Positions 19,346 through 29,269 of a DNA stretch of 64,000 bases are shown here, piece after piece. Every line of letters begins with the position of its first letter. Position 1 is the stretch's first letter. The notes beneath the pieces are model-generated. The model was given only the letters and a program-made list of their open reading frames with translations. It had not been told where the DNA came from and made no database searches. The stretch covers positions 806,001 through 870,000 of the forward strand of contig NZ_JAYKOT010000003.1 in the NCBI RefSeq assembly GCF_035481615.1, written 5' to 3'. The position numbers and the translations under genes were made by a program. This stretch comes from Citroniella saccharovorans (GTDB taxonomy: Bacteria; Bacillota; Clostridia; Tissierellales; Peptoniphilaceae).

Positions 19346-19636
19346 TTAATTTTCTTCTTTTTCTTCAGATACTTCTATTACATTTTCGGTTTTTTCATAA
19401 ACTCCATTATTCTTAAAAAGTCTATTAACAGTATCTGTAGGTTTAGCTCCTGTGCCAATCCAATAATTAGCTCTTTCTTTATTTACCTTAACAGTAGCAG
19501 GTTTTGTAAGTGGATCATATGTGCCAATTTCTTCAATAAATCTACCATTTCTTGGTGATCTAGAATCTGCTACAACTACTCTGTAAAATGGACTCTTTTT
19601 TGCTCCAATTCTTTTTAATCTAATTTTTACTGACAT
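19346..19636 (-). CDS. rpsP: 30S ribosomal protein S16
   Basis: 96 residues. Hallmarks are SVKIRLKRIGAKKSPFYRVVVADSRSPRNGR and the IGTYDPLTKP segment. The C terminus is Glu-rich. It is 12 bases downstream of ffh, in the ffh-rpsP-khpA-rimM-trmD cluster. Confidence 0.97.
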   Translation of the reverse strand: MSVKIRLKRIGAKKSPFYRVVVADSRSPRNGRFIEEIGTYDPLTKPATVKVNKERANYWIGTGAKPTDTVNRLFKNNGVYEKTENVIEVSEEKEEN

Positions 19637-19648
19637 TTTTTCCTCCTT

Positions 19649-20989
19649 TTATTTAAAAAACGGGAATTTCATTTTACCACGTTTTTTTGCAGTTTTTTCT
19701 AAATTTGTAAATTGTTTCATCATTTTCTTTGTTTCTCTAAATTGCTTTAATAGGGTGTTTACTTTTGCTTGTGATACACCAGATCCCTCGGCAATTCTTT
19801 TTTTTCTACTTACATCAATAATTTCTGGCTTTTCTCTTTCTTCATATGTCATTGACCTGATTATAGCCTCAACTCTAGCAATATCTTTTTCGTCAATATT
19901 AATACCTTTAAGCATATTCTTATTGACTCCAGGAATCATAGACAAAAGATCTTCAAGTGGTCCCATGTTTTTCATTTGCTCAAGCTGCTCTAAGTAATCA
20001 TTAAATGAGTATGATTGAGATCTAATTTTTTCTTCTAATTCTTTTGCTCTCTTAGCATCAATTACATTTTCAGCTTTTTCAATTAAAGATAGAACGTCAC
20101 CCATTCCTAAGATTCTTGAAGCCATTCGATCTGGATAAAATGGTTCTAAGTTTTCCATTTTTTCTCCAGTTCCAATAAATTTAATAGGTTTATTGGTGAC
20201 TTTTCTAATAGATAGGGCTGCTCCGCCTCTAGTATCACCGTCTAGTTTAGTTAATACTACGCCTGTAATCTCTAAATTTTCATTAAATTTTTCTGCTACA
20301 TTAACAGCATCTTGACCAGTCATAGCATCAACAACTAGAAGAATATCATCTGGATTAACTTCTTTTTTAATATTAACAAGTTCATCCATAAGAGATTCGT
20401 CTATATGAAGTCTACCAGCAGTATCTATAATTACATAATCATTACCATTTTTTCTAGCATATTCTATACCATTTTTTGCAATGTCGACAGCAGAAACTTT
20501 ATCTCCCATTTCAAAAAAATCGCAACCGACAGCTTTAGAAACAACTTGAAGTTGTTTTATTGCAGCAGGTCTATATATATCGCATGCTACTAATAAAGGT
20601 TTTTTCTTCTTCTTTAATAGATGAAATGCCAGTTTCCCACAATGAGTAGTTTTACCTGCTCCTTGCAGACCACACATTAAAATAACTGTAGGGCTTTTTG
20701 AAGATATATTTAGCTTTACTTCCTTTTCACCCATAAGAGACGTTAGCTCTTCATTAACTATTTTTATAACCATCTGACCAGGGGTTAGAGATTCCATAAC
20801 CTCCTGTCCGGTAGCTCTTTCTTTAATATCTTTTACAAAATCCTTAACTACCTTATAGTTAACATCTGCTTCTAGAAGAGCCATTCTGATTTCTTTCATA
20901 GCAAGTTCGACATCTTTTTCTGAAAGCTTTCCCTTACCTTTTAGTGAATCAAATATGCTTTGTAATTTATCACCTAAATTCTCAAACAT
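19649..20989 (-). CDS. ffh: Signal recognition particle protein Ffh
   Basis: 446 residues. It is the SRP54 GTPase that targets nascent membrane proteins. It has an N domain (1-90), a G domain with P-loop GLQGAGKT (107-114), DTAGRLHIDE and TKLDGDTRGGAA, and a Met-rich M domain (about 300-446, with MKNMGPLEDLLSMIPG and SGVSQAKVNTLLKQF) that binds 4.5S/SRP RNA. The SRP RNA itself is not in this window. It lies 11 bases after ylxM. Confidence 0.97.
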   Translation of the reverse strand: MFENLGDKLQSIFDSLKGKGKLSEKDVELAMKEIRMALLEADVNYKVVKDFVKDIKERATGQEVMESLTPGQMVIKIVNEELTSLMGEKEVKLNISSKSPTVILMCGLQGAGKTTHCGKLAFHLLKKKKKPLLVACDIYRPAAIKQLQVVSKAVGCDFFEMGDKVSAVDIAKNGIEYARKNGNDYVIIDTAGRLHIDESLMDELVNIKKEVNPDDILLVVDAMTGQDAVNVAEKFNENLEITGVVLTKLDGDTRGGAALSIRKVTNKPIKFIGTGEKMENLEPFYPDRMASRILGMGDVLSLIEKAENVIDAKRAKELEEKIRSQSYSFNDYLEQLEQMKNMGPLEDLLSMIPGVNKNMLKGINIDEKDIARVEAIIRSMTYEEREKPEIIDVSRKKRIAEGSGVSQAKVNTLLKQFRETKKMMKQFTNLEKTAKKRGKMKFPFFK

Positions 20990-21000
20990 AAAATGCCTCC

Positions 21001-21348
21001 TTACAAGCTTTTAATAATGGCTGATAATTTATCTAATATTAAACTTTTTTCTAGATCTAAATTTTCAGAACTATCTATAAATTGAATTAAATTTTCAATA
21101 TTGTCTTTTATTGTCATTGTTTTTTGAAGCATTTCTAATTCAGCTTCAATATCATTTAATTTCTTTTCTGCTCTTTTAATAAGGTCACTAATAGCTTGTT
21201 TAGAAACATTAGAATTGTCAGCTATTTCTTGAATTGAAAAATCATCAAAGTAATAATTAGAAATTGCTTCATATTGTTTTTTACTTAAAAGTTTACCATA
21301 ATAATCTAAAAGTATAGAAATTCTTAGTCTTTTATCGATAAATATCAC
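21001..21348 (-). CDS. ylxM: YlxM family HTH protein (SRP-associated)
   Basis: 115 residues. It has a sigma-70 region 4-like helix-turn-helix: LSKKQYEAISNYYFDDFSIQEIADNSNVSKQAISDLIKRAEKKL. YlxM nearly always precedes ffh and in streptococci stimulates the SRP GTPase cycle. The only possible start in frame is GTG at 21348, because a TGA lies upstream in frame. The GTG overlaps its own AGAGGTGAT RBS-like sequence, so the exact initiation codon is uncertain. Confidence 0.87.
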   Translation of the reverse strand: MIFIDKRLRISILLDYYGKLLSKKQYEAISNYYFDDFSIQEIADNSNVSKQAISDLIKRAEKKLNDIEAELEMLQKTMTIKDNIENLIQFIDSSENLDLEKSLILDKLSAIIKSL

Positions 21349-21359
21349 CTCTTGTCAAC

Positions 21360-21416
21360 AAAAAAACTTGACATAAGATATTTTACAAAAATAATTTCTT
21401 CTTGTCAAGTTTTTTT
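21360..21416 (-). terminator. 13-bp inverted repeat after ftsY (terminator-like, wide loop)
   Basis: Arms AAAAAAACTTGAC (21360-21372) and GTCAAGTTTTTTT (21404-21416) are perfectly complementary, separated by 31 bases. Transcripts from ftsY would end in a stem with a T run. The loop holds the ylxM promoter, so the repeat may also matter for regulation. Confidence 0.5.
21380..21408 (-). promoter_or_regulatory. Strong promoter for ylxM-ffh-rpsP-khpA-rimM-trmD
   Basis: Minus-strand -35 TTGACA (21408-21403, perfect), 17-base spacer, -10 TAAAAT (21385-21380). The -35 sits in the right arm of the 13-bp inverted repeat 21360-21416. Confidence 0.75.
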
Positions 21417-21433
21417 ATTGTTTTTTTATTTTT

Positions 21434-22717
21434 TTATATAATTGAATCTATAAAATCATCAGTATTAAACTCTTTAAGATCATCTTCTTTTTCGCCTAAT
21501 CCAATATATTTTATTGGTAAATCCATTTCACTTTGTAGTCTAATTGCAAAGCCTCCCTTAGCAGTGCCGTCCATTTTAGTAATAATTACACCTGAAATAT
21601 CAGCTGCTTCAGAAAATTCTTTTGCTTGATTCATAGCATTTTGACCAGTAGTTGCATCAAGAACAATATATGTTTCTACTTTTTTAGCATAGGTATTTTT
21701 TTCTATAACTCTATGAATCTTATTTAATTCATTCATTAGATTTTTTTTATTGTGGAGTCTACCTGCTGTATCAACTATTAATATATCTATATTTCTATTT
21801 CTTGCAGCATCAATAGCATCATAAACAACAGCTGCAGGATCTGAACCCTCACTATGAGCAATCATTTCAACTCCTGCTCTTTTAGACCATTCACCGAGTT
21901 GATCTATTGCAGCTGCTCTGAAAGTATCTGCAGCAGCTAACATTACGCTTTTTCCGCTTAGTTTATACCTTTTTGCTAATTTTCCAATAGTAGTAGTCTT
22001 TCCTACTCCATTAACACCTACTATTAAAAGAATAAGTGGAGTTGAAGAAATATCCACACTATTATCTATAGAATCTTTCTTCATAACTTCCTTAAGAACT
22101 TCATTTAACTCTTTTTTTATTAGTTCTGGATTCTCAATTCTTTTCAATTTAACATTTTCTCTAAGCTTTTCAACTATTTTAATTGTTGTTTCTGCTCCAA
22201 TATCAGATAGAATTAATGTATCTTCAATAGCTTCAAATAAATCTTCATCAATTTTAGTAAATGCTCCTAAAACAGAGTCTATTTTTTTTGAAATATTATC
22301 TCTTGTTTTTGTAAGTCCATCAAAAAAAGATTTAAAAAAACCTTTTTTCTCTTTATTGTTTTCTTTTTCTTTATCGACTATATTCTCTTTGATGTCTACT
22401 TCTAAATTTTCTTTACTATCTTTTATACTTTTATTATTACTTTCTAAATATTGATTATTAATATTTTCTTTATTCCCATTATTAAAATTATTAACTGTAT
22501 TTTCTTCTATAGTATCTGATTTATCTTGTAAGTTTTTTTCCTCTTTTTGTTCTTTAAAGTCTGGGTTATTAGAAAATTTATCATTGATGTTTTCATCATT
22601 ATTTCCGTCTATTAATTCTTCATCTTTAAGGGCATCTATTATCTCTTCTTCTTTATATACTTCTTTATTTTCGTCTTTATCTTCATTTTTAAATTTTTTA
22701 AAAAAATTTTTAAACAT
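21434..22717 (-). CDS. ftsY: Signal recognition particle receptor FtsY
   Basis: 427 residues. It is the membrane-associated SRP receptor GTPase. A highly charged, Asn/Glu/Lys-rich N-terminal A domain (about 1-125) is followed by the NG domain. The P-loop GVNGVGKT is at 224-231, with ADTFRAAAIDQL, DTAGRLHNKKNLMNEL and TKMDGTAKGG. The start follows smc with no spacer (smc stop at 22718), so translation is coupled. Confidence 0.96.
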   Translation of the reverse strand: MFKNFFKKFKNEDKDENKEVYKEEEIIDALKDEELIDGNNDENINDKFSNNPDFKEQKEEKNLQDKSDTIEENTVNNFNNGNKENINNQYLESNNKSIKDSKENLEVDIKENIVDKEKENNKEKKGFFKSFFDGLTKTRDNISKKIDSVLGAFTKIDEDLFEAIEDTLILSDIGAETTIKIVEKLRENVKLKRIENPELIKKELNEVLKEVMKKDSIDNSVDISSTPLILLIVGVNGVGKTTTIGKLAKRYKLSGKSVMLAAADTFRAAAIDQLGEWSKRAGVEMIAHSEGSDPAAVVYDAIDAARNRNIDILIVDTAGRLHNKKNLMNELNKIHRVIEKNTYAKKVETYIVLDATTGQNAMNQAKEFSEAADISGVIITKMDGTAKGGFAIRLQSEMDLPIKYIGLGEKEDDLKEFNTDDFIDSII

Positions 22718-25700
22718 TTACGCCTCCAAAGTTTGATTTTCAAAATCTAGGGTTATTGTCTTACTAGTTCCATCTTGAAGCATTGTAATACCATATATTA
22801 TATCTGCAATTTCCATTGTTAATTTTCTATGAGTAATAATTATAAACTGAATATCATTAAATGATTGTAAATAGTCTAAGTATCTTGATATATTTGCGTC
22901 ATCTAGTGCTGCATCAACCTCATCTAAAATACAAAATGGTGATGGTCTAGTTTCAAATATTGCAAAAAGCAAAGAAACTGCAGTTAATGCTCTTTCTCCG
23001 CCAGAAAGTAAATTAAGTTTCTGCATTTTTTTTCCAGGAGCTTCAACTTCAACATCAATTCCAGTTTCAAAGTCATCTTCATCGGTCTTAACTATTCTAG
23101 CCTTTCCACCATTAAATAAAATTTTAAATATTTTATCAAAATTTCTATTAATTTCATCAAATGAATTATCAAAACTAATTCGCATTGATGTGTTAAGTTT
23201 TTTTATAATATTTTCTATATCTTTTTTTGAGTTTATTAAATCATTATATTGACTCTTATACTCATTTAAATCTGATTCAACTTTTTTAAACTCGTCTATA
23301 CATTCAATAGAATAAGATCCAATATTTAAAAGGTCTTTTCTGATGGTCTTAATTTTGTTTTGATTTGTATCAATTTTATCTATTTTTTCTAGTTCAATTT
23401 CCAAAGCCTCTTCTGTTAAATTATAATCCTCTAATAGTTTGTTCTTAACATTAACTATTTTAATTAGAAATTCATCTAGTTTTGCTGATATTTTATTAGA
23501 ATCAATTTCAAGTAAATTAATATCATTATTCAAATCAAATCTTTTTTCCATAACTTCATTTTTCAAAATCTTTTTTTGTCTTATATTCTCTTTTATTGAA
23601 AAAATAGTATCTTCAAATGATTTCGATTTAAACTCTAAAGATTTAATTTTTTTATTGTTTTCATTAATATCAGTGTCTAACTTTTCAATATTAACTTTTA
23701 AATTTGCTATTTCAGTAGTATTTATATCTAGTTGTTTTTTGCTATTATCAAGCTTATCTTCAGTCTCAATCTTGTTATTATTAAATAATAAAATATTTCT
23801 ATTTGAAATATCTAGCTCTGAATTTAGCTTTAATATATTTGTCTCTAAATAGCCTAAATTTGTTCTTAAGTCTTCAGCTTTAGTTGATTTAGAATTTATT
23901 TCATCTTTCAGAAGTTTCAATCGATTTTCTTCTTCTATTATATTAAAATCACCATTATCGTTAACTGTTTTATCTAGATTTTCAATGCTTTTATTTAAAT
24001 ATGAAATTTCTTTATTAATTTCATTAAGTTTAAATTTTGAAATATTTATTTTGTTATCTAATTCTAACTTTTCACTAAGCTTAATTTTACTAAATGATAA
24101 TAACTCCTTTTCTTTATCATCTAATTTTAAAGAGTTTTTCTTAAGAAAGCTTAATTCTTCGTTTATATTTCTTAAAATTGAACTATCTCTAGATATTTCA
24201 TTATTTAACTTATCAATTGTCTTTTTATTAGAAAGGATAGAATTATTTGATTTAGCTTGATATCCTCCAACAATTTGACCATTTGTTGAGAAGGCATCCC
24301 CATCCAAAGTTAAAACTTTTGAAAAACTTTTATTCTTAGATAATCTAAGAGCTGACTCACTTGTATCAGTGATAAGAATTTTTGAAAAATAATAATTTAT
24401 AATACCCCTTAAATTTTTATCAGATTTTATAATATCAGAGGCTTTAACCGCATTATTATACTTTTCTGCATTATAATCTTTATAATTAAATCTATTAATT
24501 GGAAGAAATGTAACTCTACCAATCTTGTTAGATTTCAAAAATTCTACTAAATATTTAGCATCCTCATCTGTATAAGTTACAATATTTTGAAGCAAAGAAA
24601 AAAAGTTAGTTTCAATTGTTTTCAAATACTTTTCATCTATGTCTATTAAATCAGCAAAAGACCCTACAATTCTTTTCTTAATTTCTTTATTAACTTCGCT
24701 AATATTTAGAAGGTTTTGGACAGGCTTAAAATATAATTCATTATTTTTTTCTATAGATTCGTAAACTTTTAGTGAAGATATATTTTTCATGTTTTTTTGA
24801 TCAATAATATAAAGTCTATCTTTTAAAGAAGATATATTTTTTTGAATATCTTTCCTTTCATCAAATAAATCGTTTAAATCAATTTCTATTTGATTGCATT
24901 GTTTAAGTATCTTACTTATTTCATTATTTAGGTCCATTAAGTTTATTTCTATTATTTCTTTAGAATTTATATTATCTTTAAGATTATTTTTTAATTTTTC
25001 TATTTCTCTAGTCTTATTATCTAGAATAATTTTATTTGTATTCTCTTTTAATCTTTCGCTAATTATTCTATCTGATAATAATTCACTTTCTTTTCTTATA
25101 AAAGATAGATCTTCCTTAAGACTTTCAAATTTAAGCTTTGATTTTTTAAAGTCTTCTTCAAAAGAATTTTTTTCATGCATAAGTCTTTCCATGTTTGATT
25201 CTTCTGATATAATATTTTTATTTATTTCAGATAATTTATTTTCAATACTAGATTTGTTATAGTCGAAATTTTCTATATCTTCTTCTAGCTTTTTTAAAGA
25301 CTCATTCAAATTCTTTAATCTTTCATTTAAAACGTCATTATTATACTGAGTTTTTAATAATTCTTCTTTTATTTTAGAGTAATTTTGAGAATTAAGATCT
25401 AATTCACTCTCTAAATTATTTAATTCATTATCTAAGTTATCTGAATTTTTTGTAGTCTGATCATATTTATTTCTTTTTGATTCTATATCTACGTTTGTTC
25501 TATTTAAATCTTCTTTAAGCTTTTTGATTTTTAAATCTTCTTGCTGCTTTTGATTCATATAGAATGAAAATTCATTATTTTTAAGTTCTTTAGATAGTAA
25601 AAGACCTCTTTCAGCTTTATTAGCTTCAGCTTTTAAAAATTCATATTTTTCTTCTAAGCCATACAATATATCTTTTATTCTAATAAGATTTTCATCAGTA

Positions 25701-26248
25701 TTTTTGAGTTTCTTTAATGATTCTTCTTTTTGATATTTAAACTTCGCGATTCCAGAAGCTTCATCTATGATTTTTCTTCTTTCATTAGGCTTTGAACTTA
25801 ATATTTCATCAATTTTACCTTGAGAAATAATAGAGTATCCTTCTTTTCCAACTCCAGTATCTAAAAAAAGTTCTCTAATATCTTTAAGTCTAACATTTTT
25901 ATTGTTAATAAGATATTTAGATTCTCCATCTCTATAAACTTTTCTTGTAACTTCAACTTCATCTAACTCTATTGGTAACTTCCTATCTTCATTAGAAAAA
26001 ATTATCGAAACTTTTGCAAAATTCATTGCTTTAGAGAGATCGCTACCAGAAAAAATTACATCTGATAGATTTTCTCCTCTAATATTTTTAAGTGAAGTTT
26101 CTCCTAAAACCCATCTAATAGCATCAGCTATATTAGATTTGCCTGAACCATTTGGACCAACTATTAGCGAAAATCTATTATTAAATTTTAATTTAGTTTT
26201 ATTAGCAAATGATTTGAAACCATGAATTTCTATACTTTTTAAGTTCAT
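22718..26248 (-). CDS. smc: Chromosome segregation ATPase Smc
   Basis: 1176 residues. It is the core of bacterial condensin, acting with ScpAB. The Walker A GPNGSGKS is at 31-38. Coiled coils span about 165-480 and 670-1000. The hinge lies around 500-660 (GSFADLIDIDEKY ... GGYQAKSNNS). The C-terminal signature LLSGGERALTAVSLLFA precedes Walker B FCILDEVDAALDD. Its neighbours rnc upstream and ftsY downstream are the usual Firmicute context. Confidence 0.97.
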   Translation of the reverse strand: MNLKSIEIHGFKSFANKTKLKFNNRFSLIVGPNGSGKSNIADAIRWVLGETSLKNIRGENLSDVIFSGSDLSKAMNFAKVSIIFSNEDRKLPIELDEVEVTRKVYRDGESKYLINNKNVRLKDIRELFLDTGVGKEGYSIISQGKIDEILSSKPNERRKIIDEASGIAKFKYQKEESLKKLKNTDENLIRIKDILYGLEEKYEFLKAEANKAERGLLLSKELKNNEFSFYMNQKQQEDLKIKKLKEDLNRTNVDIESKRNKYDQTTKNSDNLDNELNNLESELDLNSQNYSKIKEELLKTQYNNDVLNERLKNLNESLKKLEEDIENFDYNKSSIENKLSEINKNIISEESNMERLMHEKNSFEEDFKKSKLKFESLKEDLSFIRKESELLSDRIISERLKENTNKIILDNKTREIEKLKNNLKDNINSKEIIEINLMDLNNEISKILKQCNQIEIDLNDLFDERKDIQKNISSLKDRLYIIDQKNMKNISSLKVYESIEKNNELYFKPVQNLLNISEVNKEIKKRIVGSFADLIDIDEKYLKTIETNFFSLLQNIVTYTDEDAKYLVEFLKSNKIGRVTFLPINRFNYKDYNAEKYNNAVKASDIIKSDKNLRGIINYYFSKILITDTSESALRLSKNKSFSKVLTLDGDAFSTNGQIVGGYQAKSNNSILSNKKTIDKLNNEISRDSSILRNINEELSFLKKNSLKLDDKEKELLSFSKIKLSEKLELDNKINISKFKLNEINKEISYLNKSIENLDKTVNDNGDFNIIEEENRLKLLKDEINSKSTKAEDLRTNLGYLETNILKLNSELDISNRNILLFNNNKIETEDKLDNSKKQLDINTTEIANLKVNIEKLDTDINENNKKIKSLEFKSKSFEDTIFSIKENIRQKKILKNEVMEKRFDLNNDINLLEIDSNKISAKLDEFLIKIVNVKNKLLEDYNLTEEALEIELEKIDKIDTNQNKIKTIRKDLLNIGSYSIECIDEFKKVESDLNEYKSQYNDLINSKKDIENIIKKLNTSMRISFDNSFDEINRNFDKIFKILFNGGKARIVKTDEDDFETGIDVEVEAPGKKMQKLNLLSGGERALTAVSLLFAIFETRPSPFCILDEVDAALDDANISRYLDYLQSFNDIQFIIITHRKLTMEIADIIYGITMLQDGTSKTITLDFENQTLEA

Positions 26249-26259
26249 TTCAATCCTTG

Positions 26260-27300
26260 TTATCTTTTAAAAATTTCTTCTCTACTTATATTTATCATCT
26301 GTGAATCTTTTTCGATTATCATTCCCTCGATATCCTTATACTTAAAAGAAATATTAAAAAACTTATATTCTTTTATTAATTTTTTTTTATTTTGACACCT
26401 ATAACCAACTATATATGATAGATTTTTATTTGAAGCATAAATTTTAATATCTTTTACATTTGAAAAATCATCCAGATATTTTTCAATAATTTCAAGATAA
26501 ATATTAGAATAAACAAGTTCTCTTAAAGAAGGATGCCTAGGTCCAATCAGATTATCATTTTCATTAATTTCATATGGAAGTCCAATTCTTGCTATAGGGA
26601 TATTTCTTGACTCAAAAACCTTAACAATTTGATTCAAACTATCTATACATTCATATAAGTTCATTACTCTATATAATCCTTGATCATATAATTTTTTTAG
26701 ATAGGTTTCAGGAAGAACAAGCGTAGGATATATTCTTACAAAATCAGGTTTTAACATTGCAATTGCTTCAGCTGTGTACAAATCTTTTTCTTTGTTAGAA
26801 TAATACATCCCAGTCATCATTTGTAAACCTAGCTTAAAGCCATAATTTTTAATAAGAATAGATGAATTTAATACATCTTCAATTTTTTGTCCTCGCATAT
26901 TTTTGTCTAAAACATCTTGTAGCATGGACTGAACGCCTAATTCGATAGTCTTTACCTTATACTTTTTTAAAGTATTTAATATTTCCCCGTCAATATAGTC
27001 TGCTCTAGTCGAAAGTCTAATGGAATTAATTAAATTTTTATTAATATATTCATTAACAAGTTCAAGATAATTTATCATATCTTTCTTATTTATTCCCGTA
27101 AAAGAACCACCATAAAAAGCTACTTCTATATTATTTTTATCCTTTAGAAAATCTAAATTTGTCCTAATATTCAAGTCTACATCCTCTAAAGTCATAGGAT
27201 TTAAATTTTTAGTTATAAATCTTTGATTGCAAAATACACAATTATTTTTACATCCCATATGTGGAATAAAAATAGGTATAATATAATTTCTTTTAGTCAT
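26260..27300 (-). CDS. Radical SAM protein, Elp3-like family
   Basis: 346 residues. The radical SAM cluster motif is CKNNCVFC (17-24), followed by VAFYGGSFTGI and IRLSTRADYID, as in Elp3/YhcC-type radical SAM enzymes. No acetyltransferase domain follows, so this is not a full Elp3. Homologues in clostridia often sit beside rnc and smc, but the substrate is not established to my knowledge. It overlaps rnc by 8 bases, so expression is coupled. Confidence 0.85.
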   Translation of the reverse strand: MTKRNYIIPIFIPHMGCKNNCVFCNQRFITKNLNPMTLEDVDLNIRTNLDFLKDKNNIEVAFYGGSFTGINKKDMINYLELVNEYINKNLINSIRLSTRADYIDGEILNTLKKYKVKTIELGVQSMLQDVLDKNMRGQKIEDVLNSSILIKNYGFKLGLQMMTGMYYSNKEKDLYTAEAIAMLKPDFVRIYPTLVLPETYLKKLYDQGLYRVMNLYECIDSLNQIVKVFESRNIPIARIGLPYEINENDNLIGPRHPSLRELVYSNIYLEIIEKYLDDFSNVKDIKIYASNKNLSYIVGYRCQNKKKLIKEYKFFNISFKYKDIEGMIIEKDSQMINISREEIFKR

Positions 27301-28006
27301 TTTCTAAGCCTAAATTATTTAATGCTACTCTTGCAGCATCATGCTCAGCTTCTTTTTTGCTTTTACCTTTACCCTTGCCTAAAAGTTTTGTATCACATCT
27401 AACAGAGCTATAAAATGTTTTATCATGATCTGGACCACTTTCTCCATCAATAATATACTTTACTCTTTTCCCAGTTAGCTTAAAATATTTTTCTTGTAAT
27501 TGAGTTTTATAATCAAACTGAAAAGCATTATTGGTTAAATCAATAAGTACTTCTTCTCTGAAGATCTTATTTAATAAATTCTTGACTGTATTAAAATCTG
27601 AGTCTAAATAAATTGCACCCATTACAGCTTCAAATGTATCTGCGAGAAGAGATGGTCTATGTCTTCCTCCATTCTTTTCCTCACCATTTCCAAGCCTTAT
27701 ATACTTATCAATAGTTAACTCTCTTGCAGCTTCTGCAAATGAATTTTCACAAACCATACTGGCCCTTAGCTTTGTTAAGTCTCCTTCATTTGAATTCTTT
27801 AAGTGGTCAAAAGTTAAATCTGTTACAACCAAATTAACTACAGAATCGCCTAAAAATTCAAGTCTTTCATTGTTGTGAGGATAGTCTTTATTCTCATTTG
27901 TATATGAAGAATGTGTAAAAGCTAATTTCAATAATTCTTTATCTTTGAATTTGTAATTAATTTTTTTTTCAAATTCAGCAAGCCTTTCCTCGTTTAATTC
28001 AGGCAT
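27293..28006 (-). CDS. rnc: Ribonuclease III
   Basis: 237 residues. It is a dsRNA endonuclease for rRNA and mRNA processing. The catalytic signature NERLEFLGDSVVN (about 46-58) and the second acidic site DTFEAVMGAIYLD are intact. The C-terminal dsRNA-binding domain (YKTQLQEKYF ... GKGKSKKEAEHDAARVALNNL) is present. It is joined to acpP by an ATG/stop overlap. Confidence 0.97.
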   Translation of the reverse strand: MPELNEERLAEFEKKINYKFKDKELLKLAFTHSSYTNENKDYPHNNERLEFLGDSVVNLVVTDLTFDHLKNSNEGDLTKLRASMVCENSFAEAARELTIDKYIRLGNGEEKNGGRHRPSLLADTFEAVMGAIYLDSDFNTVKNLLNKIFREEVLIDLTNNAFQFDYKTQLQEKYFKLTGKRVKYIIDGESGPDHDKTFYSSVRCDTKLLGKGKGKSKKEAEHDAARVALNNLGLEND

Positions 28007-28230
28007 TAATCATCATTCCCAACAAAATAATTTACTACATCTCCAACTGTTTTAAAGTTTTGTAAACTTGAATCATCAACTTCTATATCATATGCATCTT
28101 CAAGTTCCATAACAATTTCAAGTAACCCAATTGAATCTGTGTTGAAATCATCTCTTAGATTCATATCATTTGAAATATTGTCAACTTTAAGCTTTTCCTT
28201 TAATATTTCATGAATTTGTTTTTCATTCAT
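28006..28230 (-). CDS. acpP: Acyl carrier protein
   Basis: 74 residues. The phosphopantetheine attachment motif is DSIGLLEIVMELED, with Ser in the DS(I/L) position (residue about 33). It carries growing fatty acyl chains. It overlaps plsX by 8 bases and rnc by one base. Confidence 0.95.
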   Translation of the reverse strand: MNEKQIHEILKEKLKVDNISNDMNLRDDFNTDSIGLLEIVMELEDAYDIEVDDSSLQNFKTVGDVVNYFVGNDD

Positions 28231-29218
28231 TTTTTTTCACCTCTATTATTTTTTCAATATTCCCAATAGTATCTTTTTCAATAAAACTTATGAGATTCAA
28301 TATACCGTTTTTTACAGCTGTTGAATCGCTTCTACCATGTGCTTTAAATACAGGTTTTTTAGATCCAAGAAGTGGTGCAGAACCATATTTTTTATAATCA
28401 AGCATATTTTTGATTTCAATTAAAGAATCTTTTAATAAAAGTCCACCAATTTTAGATTTTAAATTGCTATAGGCTGCATTCTTTAACAGTCCCATAAGCG
28501 TTTTAGCAGTTCCTTCTATAGATTTGATTAAAACATTTCCTGCAAAGCCGCCAGTAATTATTACATCAGTATCTGTATTTAAAACATCTTTTGATTCAAT
28601 AAAACCTCTAAAACCGTCTTCTTCTTTTTCTAGTCTTTCATATAGCCTATTTAAATAATCAGGTCCCTTACCTTTTTCTGTGCCAATATTTAATATTTGA
28701 AATGTCGGATTTTCTATACCTAATGAAATTGCATAAGCTTTTGCCATAATATAAAATTCATATAAAAGCTCCTCACCAACTTCAACATTAGCACCAATAT
28801 CTAAAATAATTGTTTTGGATTTAGTACCAGGAATTATAGACGTCAAAGATGCTCTACTTATTCCATCAATTCTACCAACTATTAATGTTGCTCCTGCTAA
28901 TAGTGCTCCAGTAGATCCTAGAGATATTAAGCCATCGTTTTCAGGATTTTTTAAATCTTTTAAAGCTTTAACCATAGAAGAGTCTTTTTTTCTTCTAATT
29001 GCAATTGTTGGAGAATCAGTATTAAGAATTTCATCAGTACAATCTACAATTTCATAATCTATTTTCGAGAAATTATCATTTTTCAAATATTTTTCTATTT
29101 CTTCTTCTTTCCCGTAAAAAACAGGAGTAAAACTTTTCTCTTTTAAAGCTAAAAGGCTCCCTTTGATTATTTCTTCAAATCCTAAGTCTGACCCTAAGCA
29201 ATCAATTAAAATTCTCAT
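28223..29218 (-). CDS. plsX: Phosphate acyltransferase PlsX
   Basis: 331 residues. It converts acyl-ACP to acyl-phosphate, the first step of phospholipid synthesis by PlsXYC. Conserved sequences are RILIDCLGSDLGFEEI at the N terminus, LISLGSTGALLAGA, ILDIGANVEV and VITGGFAGNVLIKS. The context rpmF-plsX-acpP-rnc is conserved, although fabD/fabG/fapR are not present here. Confidence 0.96.
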   Translation of the reverse strand: MRILIDCLGSDLGFEEIIKGSLLALKEKSFTPVFYGKEEEIEKYLKNDNFSKIDYEIVDCTDEILNTDSPTIAIRRKKDSSMVKALKDLKNPENDGLISLGSTGALLAGATLIVGRIDGISRASLTSIIPGTKSKTIILDIGANVEVGEELLYEFYIMAKAYAISLGIENPTFQILNIGTEKGKGPDYLNRLYERLEKEEDGFRGFIESKDVLNTDTDVIITGGFAGNVLIKSIEGTAKTLMGLLKNAAYSNLKSKIGGLLLKDSLIEIKNMLDYKKYGSAPLLGSKKPVFKAHGRSDSTAVKNGILNLISFIEKDTIGNIEKIIEVKKNE

Positions 29219-29239
29219 ATAATCTCCTTATTTATAAAA

Positions 29240-29265
29240 AAAGATAGTGCAGGAGCACTATCTTT
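29240..29265 (-). terminator. Terminator/attenuator between rpmF and plsX
   Basis: Perfect 11-bp stem AAAGATAGTGC / GCACTATCTTT with a 4-base loop, followed on the minus strand by a run of seven T. It probably terminates most rpmF transcripts and lets a fraction through to plsX-acpP-rnc-smc. Confidence 0.8.
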
Positions 29266-29269
29266 CATT

